64,000 nt of DNA from Romboutsia sedimentorum. Its GTDB lineage: Bacteria; Bacillota; Clostridia; Peptostreptococcales; Peptostreptococcaceae. The notes under the pieces were generated by a model. That model made no database searches, was not told the origin of the DNA, and saw only the letters and a list, made by a program, of their open reading frames with translations. This document shows positions 19,364-27,781 of the stretch, piece by piece. The stretch spans positions 930,001-994,000 of the forward strand of contig NZ_JASKYM010000001.1 of NCBI RefSeq assembly GCF_030131845.1. Reading direction: 5' to 3'. Each line of letters begins with the position of its first letter. Position 1 is the first letter of the stretch. The position numbers and the translations under genes were made by a program.

Positions 19364-20335
19364 TTATATAGTTTTAATAGCCTTTTTAGGACATTTTTCA
19401 ATACATAAATGACATCCAACACATTTGCTTTCATCTACTTTATGTTTTTCTTTTAATTCGCCTTCTATAGCATCGAATTTACATTGCTTTTTACAAATAG
19501 TACATCCTATGCAAAGTTCTTCATCTATAGTGACTTTCTTTTTATTTTCTAAATTTCCTTTTATAACTTTTGTTGGACACTTTAACACACATTCCATACA
19601 CTGTACACACTTATCATAATTGATTTTAGCTATTTTATTTTCAAATTCTATAGCATCAAATTTACAAGCTTTCGCACATAATCCGCAACCTATGCAACCT
19701 ACACTGCATTTTTCTTTTACTGACTTTCCGAAGTCTTTACTATTACATTCTACAACTACTTCTTGCTTAACTGGTTTTTGAGATATTATCCCTTTTGGAC
19801 AAACCTCAATACATTTGCCGCACATTACACATTTTTGGTCATCTATTATAGCTACTCCGTCTACTATAGAGATTGCTCCAAATTTGCAATAATCTTTGCA
19901 TGTTCCTAATCCTAAACATCCATATTTACAAGATTTAGCTCCTGAATTTAAAGTATTTGCAGATCTACAGTCATGTATTCCTTCATATTCATATTTATTT
20001 TTAGAACTTGAACAGTTTCCTTTACATATTACTTTTGCTACTTTTTTTTCACCTTCCTCGGCTTTAATTCCCATGATCTCACCTATTTTAGATGCACATT
20101 CTGAGCCGCCTACTGGACAAGAATTTACTTGAGCTTTTCCTTCTACTATTGCACTTGCAAGACCTCCACATCCAGGAAATCCACATCCTCCGCAGTTTGC
20201 ACCTGGAAGAACTTCAAGTATTTTTTCTGCTCTTTCATCTATTTCTACAGCAAATTTTTTAGATGCATATGCAAGTACTGCTCCAAATATAAGCCCTAAA
20301 ATTCCTAAAACTAAAACTGAACTAAGTGTACTCAT
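19364..20335 (-). CDS. rnfB: Rnf complex subunit RnfB (multi-cluster ferredoxin)
   Basis: A 323-residue RnfB, the entry point for electrons from ferredoxin into the Rnf ion pump. One N-terminal membrane helix is followed by the Fes-type cluster motif CGGCGFPGCGG (near 47-57). Six further cysteine groups follow, among them CVMCGKCIEVCP, CIGCGLCAKACKF, CVQCMECVLKCP, CIGCTICKKQCKF and CVGCHLCIEKCP. This count is higher than in the short proteobacterial RnfB and matches clostridial forms. Last gene of rnfCDGEAB; GGGGGTGA precedes the ATG. Confidence 0.95.
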   Translation of the reverse strand: MSTLSSVLVLGILGLIFGAVLAYASKKFAVEIDERAEKILEVLPGANCGGCGFPGCGGLASAIVEGKAQVNSCPVGGSECASKIGEIMGIKAEEGEKKVAKVICKGNCSSSKNKYEYEGIHDCRSANTLNSGAKSCKYGCLGLGTCKDYCKFGAISIVDGVAIIDDQKCVMCGKCIEVCPKGIISQKPVKQEVVVECNSKDFGKSVKEKCSVGCIGCGLCAKACKFDAIEFENKIAKINYDKCVQCMECVLKCPTKVIKGNLENKKKVTIDEELCIGCTICKKQCKFDAIEGELKEKHKVDESKCVGCHLCIEKCPKKAIKTI

Positions 20336-20351
20336 TTTCTCACCCCCTATT

Positions 20352-20927
20352 TTATAGCTTTATAAGTCCAGCAAATCCTAAGAATGCTATTGACATTAAG
20401 CTTGCTGATATAAGCGTTATAGGAAATCCTTTGAAAGTTTCTGGTATATCAGCTAATTCTAATCTTTCTCTTATTCCCGCAAATAATACTATTGCTAATG
20501 TAAAACCTGCTCCTGCTCCGAATCCATTAACTAATGTTTCTACTAAGTTATATCCGTTGTTTACATTAACTAATGCTATTCCTAGTACAGCACAGTTTGT
20601 AGTTATAAGAGGTAAGAATACTCCTAGAGCTTGATACAAAGATGGACTCATCTTTTGTATTACCATCTCAACAAACTGAACTATAGATGCTATTACTAAT
20701 ATAAATGCTATAGTTTGTAAAAATGCAACATTAGTTACTATTAATAACTTTTGTATAAAATACGTAATTAAAGATGCTAATGTTAAAACAAATGTAACCG
20801 CAACTCCCATTCCTACAGCTGTATCAACTTTTTTAGAAACTCCTAAAAAAGGACATATACCTAAGAATTGAGATGTTATAACGTTGTTAACAAGAACAAC
20901 ACTTAAAAATAAAAGTACTAAATTCAA
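20352..20927 (-). CDS. rnfA: Rnf complex subunit RnfA
   Basis: A 191-residue integral membrane subunit with about six helices, related to RnfE and to NqrE. The N-terminal [18 protein letters not shown] motif and the central [10 protein letters not shown] motif hold the conserved half-helix cysteines that ligate the intramembrane FeS cluster. The start codon is TTG at 20927, preceded by GGGGGTG at 6 nt. It lies 14 nt after rnfE. Confidence 0.94.
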   Translation of the reverse strand: MNLVLLFLSVVLVNNVITSQFLGICPFLGVSKKVDTAVGMGVAVTFVLTLASLITYFIQKLLIVTNVAFLQTIAFILVIASIVQFVEMVIQKMSPSLYQALGVFLPLITTNCAVLGIALVNVNNGYNLVETLVNGFGAGAGFTLAIVLFAGIRERLELADIPETFKGFPITLISASLMSIAFLGFAGLIKL

Positions 20928-20941
20928 TTATTACACCCCCA

Positions 20942-21535
20942 TTATGCTTTCTTACTTCTTAACTTATTAAACCCTGCTAAAAGGAACCCTAATGTTAAAA
21001 ACGCACCTGGTGGTAATATGAATAACAATATTGGCTGAAATGATTCTCCAAATAAAGTAAATCCAAATAAACTACCATTTCCAAGTATTTCTCTTATTGC
21101 TCCTAATATTGTAAGTGCCATACTAAATCCAAGACCCATTCCTAATCCATCTACTCCAGATTCTATAGGACCATTTTTAGATGCAAAACTCTCAGCACGT
21201 GCTAATATTATACAGTTAACAACTATTAGTGGTATGAATAGACCAAGTGCACTGTCAAGTGATGGTACATACGCTTTTAAAAGCATTCCTACTATGGTAA
21301 CAAATGTCGCTATAACAACAACAAATGCTGGTATCCTAATCTTATCTGGTACTATTTTTCTCATTAAAGATATAGCTATATTAGAACAAATTAAAACTAC
21401 AGTAGTTGAAAGACCCATTCCTAGACCATTTATAGCCGATGTAGTAACTGCCAAAGTTGGGCACATTCCTATTATCTGTACAAATGTTGGGTTTTCATCT
21501 ATTAGCCCATTTTTAAATATTTTAGCTAATTTCAT
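20942..21535 (-). CDS. rnfE: Rnf complex subunit RnfE
   Basis: A 197-residue membrane subunit homologous to RnfA, with GMCPTLAVTTS near the N terminus and VNCIILARAESFAS in the middle; each carries one of the paired cysteines that share an FeS cluster with RnfA. About six hydrophobic helices. GGAGGGG lies 7 nt before the ATG. It lies between rnfG and rnfA with short gaps. Confidence 0.94.
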   Translation of the reverse strand: MKLAKIFKNGLIDENPTFVQIIGMCPTLAVTTSAINGLGMGLSTTVVLICSNIAISLMRKIVPDKIRIPAFVVVIATFVTIVGMLLKAYVPSLDSALGLFIPLIVVNCIILARAESFASKNGPIESGVDGLGMGLGFSMALTILGAIREILGNGSLFGFTLFGESFQPILLFILPPGAFLTLGFLLAGFNKLRSKKA

Positions 21536-21546
21536 AAGTTCCCCTC

Positions 21547-22125
21547 CTATTTATTAAGGCTGCTATTAAATACCTCTATAGCTGCATTTACACCTTTTGT
21601 AACAGCTGCAGATGTAATAGTTGCCCCTGATATTGCTTGTATTTGATCGTCTCCTGAAGCCTTACCTTTAACTACTTTAAGTTCTTGAGCTGGCTTTTCA
21701 TTAAATTGATCTTTAAATCCTGGTTCTTTTGCTTTAGACCCAAGTCCTGGAGTCTCAGTCATATTGCCTATGTTAAGACCTGTTACCTTCCCATCTTTTG
21801 ATATACCTACTATAAGCTCTATTTCTCCTCCATATCCTTTTGGAAGTGTTTTTATTGTATATCCTACTATATCTGATGCATTTGAACCTTCATAAACTTC
21901 AGCTATTATCCCTTTATCTATGTTTCCTACACCTTCAAATACACTATTTTCAAGTTTTTTAAATTCGGTTGCTTCTGGTAATACAATTTGTCTTGATTCA
22001 TTGTTAGCTTGTATATTTAATTGTTCTATTACAGGAGCTGTTGCTTGATTGGTAAGTGATAATGCTAAGGCTGCTACTGCACATATAGCAAATAATGTAA
22101 GCCCTAATTTAACCATATTTTTCAT
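21547..22125 (-). CDS. rnfG: Rnf complex subunit RnfG (covalent FMN)
   Basis: A 192-residue subunit with one N-terminal membrane anchor (about 7-27) and an extracytoplasmic FMN-binding domain. SGATITSAA near the C terminus is the covalent FMN attachment motif, the Thr being the linking residue. Its ATG overlaps the rnfD stop codon by one base (TAATG), so translation is coupled. Confidence 0.94.
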   Translation of the reverse strand: MKNMVKLGLTLFAICAVAALALSLTNQATAPVIEQLNIQANNESRQIVLPEATEFKKLENSVFEGVGNIDKGIIAEVYEGSNASDIVGYTIKTLPKGYGGEIELIVGISKDGKVTGLNIGNMTETPGLGSKAKEPGFKDQFNEKPAQELKVVKGKASGDDQIQAISGATITSAAVTKGVNAAIEVFNSSLNK

Positions 22126-23105
22126 TACTTAGCCACCTCCCCAAAGACTTTATTTTTTACATATTTATCTATAAGTGGTGTCATAACATTAACTAGTAAT
22201 ATTGAATATGATACTCCTTCTGGATATCCTCCATACAATCTTATAACTATAGCTATTATACCTGCTACTATCGCATATATAATTTGACCTTTAGTAGTCA
22301 TAGGAGATGTTGTATAGTCAGTTAACATAAAGAACGCTCCTAGCATAAGCCCTCCTGCTAACAATTGATATATAGCAAAATTAAGATCAAATCCACCTAA
22401 TATAAATGATAATATAAATACTGTACCTATATAGCATGCAGGTATTACATAATTAATTACCCCTTTATACATTAGATAAAGTCCACCTATTAAAATTAAT
22501 ATAGCTGATGTCTCACCTATACATCCTCCTATATTTCCTATCATCATATCAGTCATGCTCATTCCATTATTAGCCAGTTCTGATATTCCTTGTACTCCAT
22601 GCTTCAAGAAACTTAAAGGAGTTGCAGTTGTATACGCATCTATATTTCCACTACTTACCCAATTAACTCCAGTTTTAGTCCAAGCCGTCATTGCTACTGG
22701 GAATGAAGCTAATAAAAACGCCCTAGCTGCAAGTGCTGGATTGACAAAGTTATTACCAATTCCTCCAAACAACATCTTAACTACTATTATTGCAAACATT
22801 GAACCTAATATACACATCCACCATGGAAGTGATGCTGGAACGTTAAATGCTAACAACAACCCAGTTACTACTGCTGAAAAATCACCTATAGTACTTTCTT
22901 GCTTTGCAATTTTTTGATATAAAAATTCAGCACCTATTGCTCCAATTACACAAAAGAATATTACATTTAATGCACTTAATCTAAAAAAGTATAATGCTCC
23001 TAATGTAGCTGGAAGAAGCGCTATTATAACCTGTCTCATTATATAAGATGTATCTTCATTACTTCTCACATGAGGAGAAGATGATACTATCAATTTACTA
23101 TCCAT
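22125..23105 (-). CDS. rnfD: Rnf complex subunit RnfD (covalent FMN, membrane)
   Basis: A 326-residue, roughly nine-helix membrane subunit. TTATPLSFLK holds the Thr that links FMN covalently, and the GGIGNNFVNPALAARAF segment is strongly conserved in the RnfD/NqrB family. It forms the ion channel core together with RnfA and RnfE. AGGAGG is well placed before the ATG. Confidence 0.94.
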   Translation of the reverse strand: MDSKLIVSSSPHVRSNEDTSYIMRQVIIALLPATLGALYFFRLSALNVIFFCVIGAIGAEFLYQKIAKQESTIGDFSAVVTGLLLAFNVPASLPWWMCILGSMFAIIVVKMLFGGIGNNFVNPALAARAFLLASFPVAMTAWTKTGVNWVSSGNIDAYTTATPLSFLKHGVQGISELANNGMSMTDMMIGNIGGCIGETSAILILIGGLYLMYKGVINYVIPACYIGTVFILSFILGGFDLNFAIYQLLAGGLMLGAFFMLTDYTTSPMTTKGQIIYAIVAGIIAIVIRLYGGYPEGVSYSILLVNVMTPLIDKYVKNKVFGEVAK

Positions 23106-23126
23106 TCTTAGTCCTCCTAACTCCCC

Positions 23127-24464
23127 TTATTTATTAGCTGATTCTTTTCTTTTATTTGCTATTATTTCTCTTTTTGCATTTCTAATCGATTGAAGCAATG
23201 GTCTGCTTGCTGGACATACAAATGAACAAGATCCACACTCTATACAATCTAGCGCCCTATGATTTTGTGCATTTTCAAAATCATTTTTCAATGAATATGC
23301 ACTTATATATAGTGGCTGTAAAAAAGCAGGACACACACTTAAACATTTTCCACATCTTAAGCAATTCTGTGGTTTTGGCGTGCGAGATTCACTTTCATCT
23401 AAACATAATATGCCTGATGTTCCTTTATTTGTTGGAATGTCTATTGTATACTGTGCTATTCCCATCATAGGCCCACCCATTATAACTTTTCCAACATTTT
23501 TATTTTCCTTGAATCCCCCACATTGATCTATAATTTCAGATACTATTGTTCCTACTTTTGTTATTAGATTCTTAGGTTCATTTATACAACTTCCTGTTAC
23601 CGTAGTGATTCTTTCAATAAGCGGCATTCCAGTTTTTATAGTTTTTGATACTTGTGCAGCTGTTCCAACATTATTTACTACAGCTCCAGCATCCATAGGT
23701 AGTCCCCCAGAAGGTACTTCTCTTCCCGTACATGCGTATATAAGTTGCTTCTCTGCACCTTGTGGATACTTAATTTCAAGGCTTACTACTTCTATATCTG
23801 AATATGGCTTGGAAGCTTTCTTTATAGCTTCAATCGCCTCTGGCTTATTAACTTCTATACCTATGTATCCTTTTGACACATTTAAGGCTTTCATAAACAC
23901 TTTTAATCCAAATACAACTTCTTCAGGATTTTCAACCATCAGCCTATCATCCGCTGTTAAATATGGTTCACATTCTGCTCCATTTAATATTACCGTATCT
24001 ATTTTTTTATCTGGTGGAGGTGATAGTTTTATATGTGTTGGAAATGTAGCACCACCCATTCCAACAATTCCTGCTTCTTTGATTATCCCTACTATTTCTT
24101 CTTTACTTAAATCTGCTAATACACCTTTTGGCTTAACACTTTCATGTCGCTCTTCTTTAAAATCGTTTTCAACAATAATGCATGTACCTGTTCCTCCAGC
24201 TACCTCATGCTCTTTTATAGCTATAACTTTTCCTGATACTGATGAATGTACATTACAAGATACAAATCCCTGCTGTTCACCTATTTTTTGCCCTACTTTA
24301 ACTAAGTCCCCAACTTCAACTATTGGCTTTGATGGAGCACCTATATGTTGTTGAAGAGGTATATACACTATTTTAGGATTTTCTGCCCTCTCAATAGGCT
24401 TTTGGTTAGAGTACTCCTTTCTATATGGAGGATGTATACCGCCTTTAAAAGTTAAGAGTTTCAT
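23127..24464 (-). CDS. rnfC: Rnf complex subunit RnfC (NADH-binding)
   Basis: A 445-residue peripheral subunit that exchanges electrons with NAD(H). The GMGGATFPTHIK motif (about 135-146) belongs to the NADH/FMN-binding fold shared with complex I. Two 4Fe-4S motifs follow, CLRCGKCLSVCP and CIECGSCSFVCP. First gene of rnfCDGEAB. GGGGGTAA precedes the ATG. The complex uses reduced ferredoxin to reduce NAD and export Na+ or H+, the main respiratory pump of this bacterial group. Confidence 0.96.
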   Translation of the reverse strand: MKLLTFKGGIHPPYRKEYSNQKPIERAENPKIVYIPLQQHIGAPSKPIVEVGDLVKVGQKIGEQQGFVSCNVHSSVSGKVIAIKEHEVAGGTGTCIIVENDFKEERHESVKPKGVLADLSKEEIVGIIKEAGIVGMGGATFPTHIKLSPPPDKKIDTVILNGAECEPYLTADDRLMVENPEEVVFGLKVFMKALNVSKGYIGIEVNKPEAIEAIKKASKPYSDIEVVSLEIKYPQGAEKQLIYACTGREVPSGGLPMDAGAVVNNVGTAAQVSKTIKTGMPLIERITTVTGSCINEPKNLITKVGTIVSEIIDQCGGFKENKNVGKVIMGGPMMGIAQYTIDIPTNKGTSGILCLDESESRTPKPQNCLRCGKCLSVCPAFLQPLYISAYSLKNDFENAQNHRALDCIECGSCSFVCPASRPLLQSIRNAKREIIANKRKESANK

Positions 24465-24541
24465 TTTATTACCCCCTTTTCTTTAAATTAAAACACTTTA
24501 TTTGAACTTTAATACAAGTATACTATATATGATATAAAAAC

Positions 24542-24584
24542 TTAACAATTGTTAAAAAAATATCCGTTTTTTAACAATTGGTAA
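24542..24584 (-). promoter_or_regulatory. Paired 14-bp palindromes upstream of rnfC (operator candidate)
   Basis: TTAACAATTGTTAA (24542-24555, perfect palindrome) and TTAACAATTGGTAA (24571-24584, one mismatch) lie 29 bp apart centre to centre, just upstream of a minus-strand TATACT that could be the rnf -10. The half-site TTGTTAA equals half of the clostridial Rex site, but Rex sites have the opposite arrangement with a 4-bp spacer, so the regulator is undetermined. Confidence 0.55.
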
Positions 24585-24607
24585 GATTTATTTCTATTAT
24601 AAAAATA

Positions 24608-24632
24608 AGAAAAAAGCTGTTATAAAACAGCC
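24608..24632 (-). terminator. Terminator after the SPOR-domain gene
   Basis: AGCTGTT and AACAGCC-side sequence pair (24615-24621 with 24626-24631) and are followed on the minus strand by TTTTTTC. It lies 5 nt after the stop codon. Confidence 0.8.
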
Positions 24633-24636
24633 TCTT

Positions 24637-25584
24637 TTATGCGTTCTTCATAGAATTAATAAATGAGAAATATCCTTGCATAGAAGATAGATATAAACTC
24701 TCACTTATATTATAATTTTTTTCATTTGCTGCCTTTGATGATACTTCAATTTTATCATTTACATCCTTTGTATATTTCATTAAATTGTCTTTAAATACAT
24801 TCATATTTGAGTAATCAATTTTGTTAGCTTCTTTTTCTATATTTGATATTATTTGTTTTCTATTTGTCAAAATATTATTATATGCTTTCAAATCTATGTC
24901 TTCTTTATTTGTTGCCCAAAATTTAGATTCTTCATCAAAGTTTTTGATTAATGTTTTTAAATCTTTTGATATATTTTCTATATAAGAATATTTGCTAGTA
25001 TATTCTAATGACAATACAGGTACTTTCATCTCTGATACAAAAGCATCTGGGAATATATTTTTTATTTGTTCCATATGTGTTTTAGTTACTTCTTTATCAA
25101 AAAACGCATATGTTTGTACTTTTTTTGCTTCATCCATTTCTACTGCTGAAAAAGGTATTTTATTTTCTATTAGCTTTGTTTCTACTTTATTCATATCTTT
25201 ATCATTTTTAACTGAAGCTACTTGAATAGTATAAATGTTCCATGAATCTACCACTGCAACTTTTACATCTTCACTTTTTTCTTTAGTCTCTTTTTGTGCT
25301 GGTTTTTCTTTAACTTCTTTTTGCACTTGTACATCTTTTTCTTTTTTATCATCTTTTAAACCAAGTTCATCATAGCTTTTAAAATCTACTTTTTCTTCTA
25401 AAAAATTATTAAGCTTTAAAAATGATATTTTTTGAGATAAATTTTCAATGACGTTGCTATCTTTAATTTTTGTATATCCATACCCACTAATCAAACATAC
25501 ACTTGCCATAATTAAAAGTACTTTTATTTTATTATTCTTGCGTCTTTTATTAAATCCCCTGTATATTGTTTTCCTCTTATTCAT
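24637..25584 (-). CDS. Membrane-anchored SPOR-domain protein
   Basis: A 315-residue protein with a basic N terminus, one membrane helix (about 22-40), a charged Lys/Glu linker, and a SPOR domain (about 118-190, opening WNIYTIQVASVKN). SPOR domains bind denuded glycan strands at division septa. The C-terminal half is helical and has no recognised domain. GGGGGG lies before the ATG. It is a single-gene unit upstream of rnf; its partner is unknown. Confidence 0.8.
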   Translation of the reverse strand: MNKRKTIYRGFNKRRKNNKIKVLLIMASVCLISGYGYTKIKDSNVIENLSQKISFLKLNNFLEEKVDFKSYDELGLKDDKKEKDVQVQKEVKEKPAQKETKEKSEDVKVAVVDSWNIYTIQVASVKNDKDMNKVETKLIENKIPFSAVEMDEAKKVQTYAFFDKEVTKTHMEQIKNIFPDAFVSEMKVPVLSLEYTSKYSYIENISKDLKTLIKNFDEESKFWATNKEDIDLKAYNNILTNRKQIISNIEKEANKIDYSNMNVFKDNLMKYTKDVNDKIEVSSKAANEKNYNISESLYLSSMQGYFSFINSMKNA

Positions 25585-25656
25585 TAGTTTGTCCCCCCTA
25601 AAAGTTTTCTTTACTTATATATATTTGAAAACTTGTTACTTTATGATTATTTATTG

Positions 25657-26352
25657 TTATATTTTTATTTTTGCTATTATTGGATAATGATCAGACATAT
25701 TTTTTATTAAAACTTCATAATCTAAAATTTCTATTTGTGGAGATATAAAAATATAATCTATTCTATCAAGACCAGTTGCAAAAGTTAATATATTTGATTT
25801 GTCTAATTCTTTAGCTGCATCTTTTAAAATATTATTATCTAACTCCATATTACCTTGATTAAAATCTCCAACTACTATATATGGTTCATTATTTAAGTCA
25901 CTTACAAAATCCGCAAGTTCATTTAGTTGTACATTTCTTTCCTCTTCTCCAAGCCCTAGATGAACATTTATAACATTTAATTTTCTACCTTCAACATTTA
26001 CCACAGTATGTAGCATACCTCTTTGTTCTCTTTCACTATGAAGATAAATATGTTCTTGCCTCTTTATAGGATACTTTGAATATGTAACAAGTCCATAATT
26101 TAGCCCTAAATCTACTACATTGGCTCCAAAATGGGAGTACATATTTAGTTCTTCTTTAAAGCTACTTACCTGAAATCCTGCCTTAGCTGACTCGTTAACT
26201 TCTTGAAGACATATTATGTCTGCATTTGAAATTCTTAAAAAATCGATTATATCAAAAAGAGTAGGAAACATATCTTTGTTTAACCCACTGTGAATATTAT
26301 AACTAACTATCTTTATTTCTTTTTTGGGAGAAAAACACTTCATCTCTACCAT
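25657..26352 (-). CDS. Endonuclease/exonuclease/phosphatase family protein (5' end uncertain)
   Basis: A 231-residue EEP-fold phosphohydrolase. KIVSYNIHSGLN, CLQEVNES, INVHLGLGEEERN, VVGDFN and the final SDHYPI are the metal and catalytic motifs in order. The substrate is unknown (nucleic acid, phospholipid or another phosphodiester). No Shine-Dalgarno precedes the ATG at 26352. The same frame continues upstream through a hydrophobic stretch (GLIIIIIFLINISF) that looks like a membrane anchor but has no in-frame start; an ATG at 26419 would join it if one base of the A8 run (26397-26404) were absent. See findings. Confidence 0.85.
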   Translation of the reverse strand: MVEMKCFSPKKEIKIVSYNIHSGLNKDMFPTLFDIIDFLRISNADIICLQEVNESAKAGFQVSSFKEELNMYSHFGANVVDLGLNYGLVTYSKYPIKRQEHIYLHSEREQRGMLHTVVNVEGRKLNVINVHLGLGEEERNVQLNELADFVSDLNNEPYIVVGDFNQGNMELDNNILKDAAKELDKSNILTFATGLDRIDYIFISPQIEILDYEVLIKNMSDHYPIIAKIKI

Positions 26353-26465
26353 AAAACTTATATTAATTAAAAATATTATTATTATTATCAGACCTATTTT
26401 TTTTGTACGTATATGCCATCAACTCCTCGTTTGATTTCTTTTATATTATATGCTATTTTAAAAAT

Positions 26466-26488
26466 TAAAGACGCTTTATAAGCGTCTT
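26466..26488 (-). terminator. Terminator after the SAP-like repeat protein gene
   Basis: AAGACGCTT (26468-26476) and AAGCGTCTT (26480-26488) form a 9-bp perfect stem with a 3-nt loop; the minus-strand flank is TTAATTTT. Confidence 0.75.
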
Positions 26489-26507
26489 CAATTCTATATT
26501 ATTATAT

Positions 26508-27110
26508 TTATTTTTTAGAAAGCTTCTCTTTCATTATATAATTAATTATTTTTTTTCTTATTTCTTCAGCTCCATCTTCATCCTCTACCTGTAAGTCTAA
26601 TAGCCTAGCTATAGACCTCATATCATTTCTTGTTTTTGATTTATAACTTTCTACTAAATCTTTTTTTATTCTTTCTGGTTCTAGTATATATTCATCTTCT
26701 CCTCTTTTATATGAAAAATACTTTTGGGAATACTCACCTTTGTTAGAATATATGTGTGTAGACACCTTCCTTAATACTTGATTGTATGAATTTTTTGTAT
26801 TTACATTTATACCTAAATATTTTGCAAATTTCACTAATTCATTCTTTGATTTAAATGTTTCCTCAGATTTTATAGTTCTTGCAATTGAGGAAATATTATC
26901 TTGGTTTGCACCTTTTTTTAAAACTCTTGAATATGTTTTATTTACGCCCATACCTTGAGTTATTTTTTTAATATTTTCATTTATTATTTTATCAACATTT
27001 CCCTCAAAGTACTTTTGGACTCCCTTTTGAGATACATAACTGTCAAGTTCTTTTTGGGCCATATCAAGTATCATCTTTCTTAAATTTTCCTTGTATCCTC
27101 TTTCATCCAC
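26508..27110 (-). CDS. Uncharacterised protein with SAP/HeH-like helical repeats
   Basis: A 200-residue soluble, charged, mostly helical protein that I do not recognise as a named family. Two segments resemble SAP/HeH-type helix-extended-loop-helix units: around residues 85-115 (NELVKFAKYLGINVNTKNSY) and around 160-195 (MRSIARLLDLQVEDEDGAEE). Such folds usually bind nucleic acid. Monocistronic, with its own terminator; GGGGG lies upstream of the ATG. Confidence 0.6.
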   Translation of the reverse strand: MDERGYKENLRKMILDMAQKELDSYVSQKGVQKYFEGNVDKIINENIKKITQGMGVNKTYSRVLKKGANQDNISSIARTIKSEETFKSKNELVKFAKYLGINVNTKNSYNQVLRKVSTHIYSNKGEYSQKYFSYKRGEDEYILEPERIKKDLVESYKSKTRNDMRSIARLLDLQVEDEDGAEEIRKKIINYIMKEKLSKK

Positions 27111-27264
27111 GATACTCCCCCCTTAGTTACTTATATTATATTCAAGTTTGTAAAAAAGTGTGAGTTACCTTCTTGGCCAAATTAAACAATATAAAAATAT
27201 ATCTTCATAATTTAAGACATATTATTTTTTATTGTTAATTGTATATATATTTTAAATACGGGGA

Positions 27265-27350
27265 TACTATTAAAGTAAAATCAAACATACTCAATCTCCC
27301 TATTTAGGCTTCTATTATTTTCCCCCAATAGAAGCCATTTTTATATTTTT
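27265..27350 (+). ncRNA. Candidate small RNA with C-rich terminator loop
   Basis: Between two minus-strand genes there is a perfect plus-strand terminator (GGCTTCTATT at 27307-27316, AATAGAAGCC at 27327-27336, then T-rich sequence) with no plus-strand gene before it. The loop is ATTTTCCCCC and a CTCCC lies upstream, able to pair with the G-rich Shine-Dalgarno sites common here. The promoter is unclear (TTGTTA at 27232, no well-spaced -10), so the 5' end is a guess. Confidence 0.4.
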
Positions 27351-27356
27351 GCATAA

Positions 27357-27407
27357 AAATACCCCTCTAAATAATCCTTAATAAAGATATTGCCTAGAGG
27401 GGTATTT
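27357..27407 (-). terminator. Terminator after the copZ-like gene
   Basis: AAATACCCCTCTA (27357-27369) and TAGAGGGGTATTT (27395-27407) form a 13-bp perfect stem around a 25-nt loop, with TTTTT next on the minus strand. It lies 2 nt after the stop codon at 27410. Confidence 0.8.
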
Positions 27408-27409
27408 CA

Positions 27410-27622
27410 TTACTCTATTCCTTTTAGTTCAAATCCTAATTCTTCTATTACTAAGTTCAATTCAGTTTCATTTACACTGTCTTCCATTTCAACTATTGCA
27501 TACTTTTTATCTAAATTAACATCTAATACTTTTATACCTTTTATATCTTCTGTAAGTGCTGTTTTTAAGTGGTTCACACAATGCCCACAGCTCATACCTT
27601 CTATTAATAATTTTTTTTGCAT
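27410..27622 (-). CDS. copZ: CopZ-like heavy-metal-associated (HMA) protein
   Basis: A 70-residue single HMA domain of ferredoxin-like fold with the metal-binding motif GMSCGHC (Cys12, Cys15), a soluble metallochaperone. I chose the ATG at 27622 because GGAGG lies 7 nt upstream; an ATG at 27628 is only 1 nt from it. No CopA ATPase or CsoR gene is adjacent, so copper is the likely but unproven ligand. Upstream lies a 17-bp palindrome of the type bound by copper regulators. Confidence 0.85.
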   Translation of the reverse strand: MQKKLLIEGMSCGHCVNHLKTALTEDIKGIKVLDVNLDKKYAIVEMEDSVNETELNLVIEELGFELKGIE

Positions 27623-27638
27623 TTTCATACCTCCTTAT

Positions 27639-27659
27639 ATACCCTATAAGGGTATTGTA
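27639..27659 (-). promoter_or_regulatory. Promoter and palindromic operator of the copZ-like gene
   Basis: ATACCCT-ATA-AGGGTAT (27639-27655) is a perfect palindrome that overlaps the end of a minus-strand TACAAT -10 box (27654-27659), so a bound repressor would cover the start of transcription. The ATACCC/GGGTAT half-sites resemble CsoR-type copper operators. Confidence 0.55.
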
Positions 27660-27743
27660 TCATATTAAATAAACTCTTTACATTATTTTTCTCTATATTT
27701 ATTGTAAGCATTCAATATTAAATACCTTCTAGTTTTTTGGCAT

Positions 27744-27779
27744 AAAAAATGAGTTTGATTTAAATCAAACCCATTTTTA
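27744..27779 (-). terminator. Terminator after tRNA-Leu(GAG)
   Basis: GTTTGATTT pairs with AAATCAAAC, extended through one G-U to AAAATG/CATTTT, with a T run on the minus strand. It lies immediately after the tRNA. Confidence 0.8.
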
Positions 27780-27781
27780 TT

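Noticed and set aside
24542-24584. Canonical Rex operator upstream of rnfC
   Set aside because: Half-sites match TTGTTAA, but the order and spacing differ from TTGTTAA-N4-TTAACAA. Kept only as an unassigned operator candidate.
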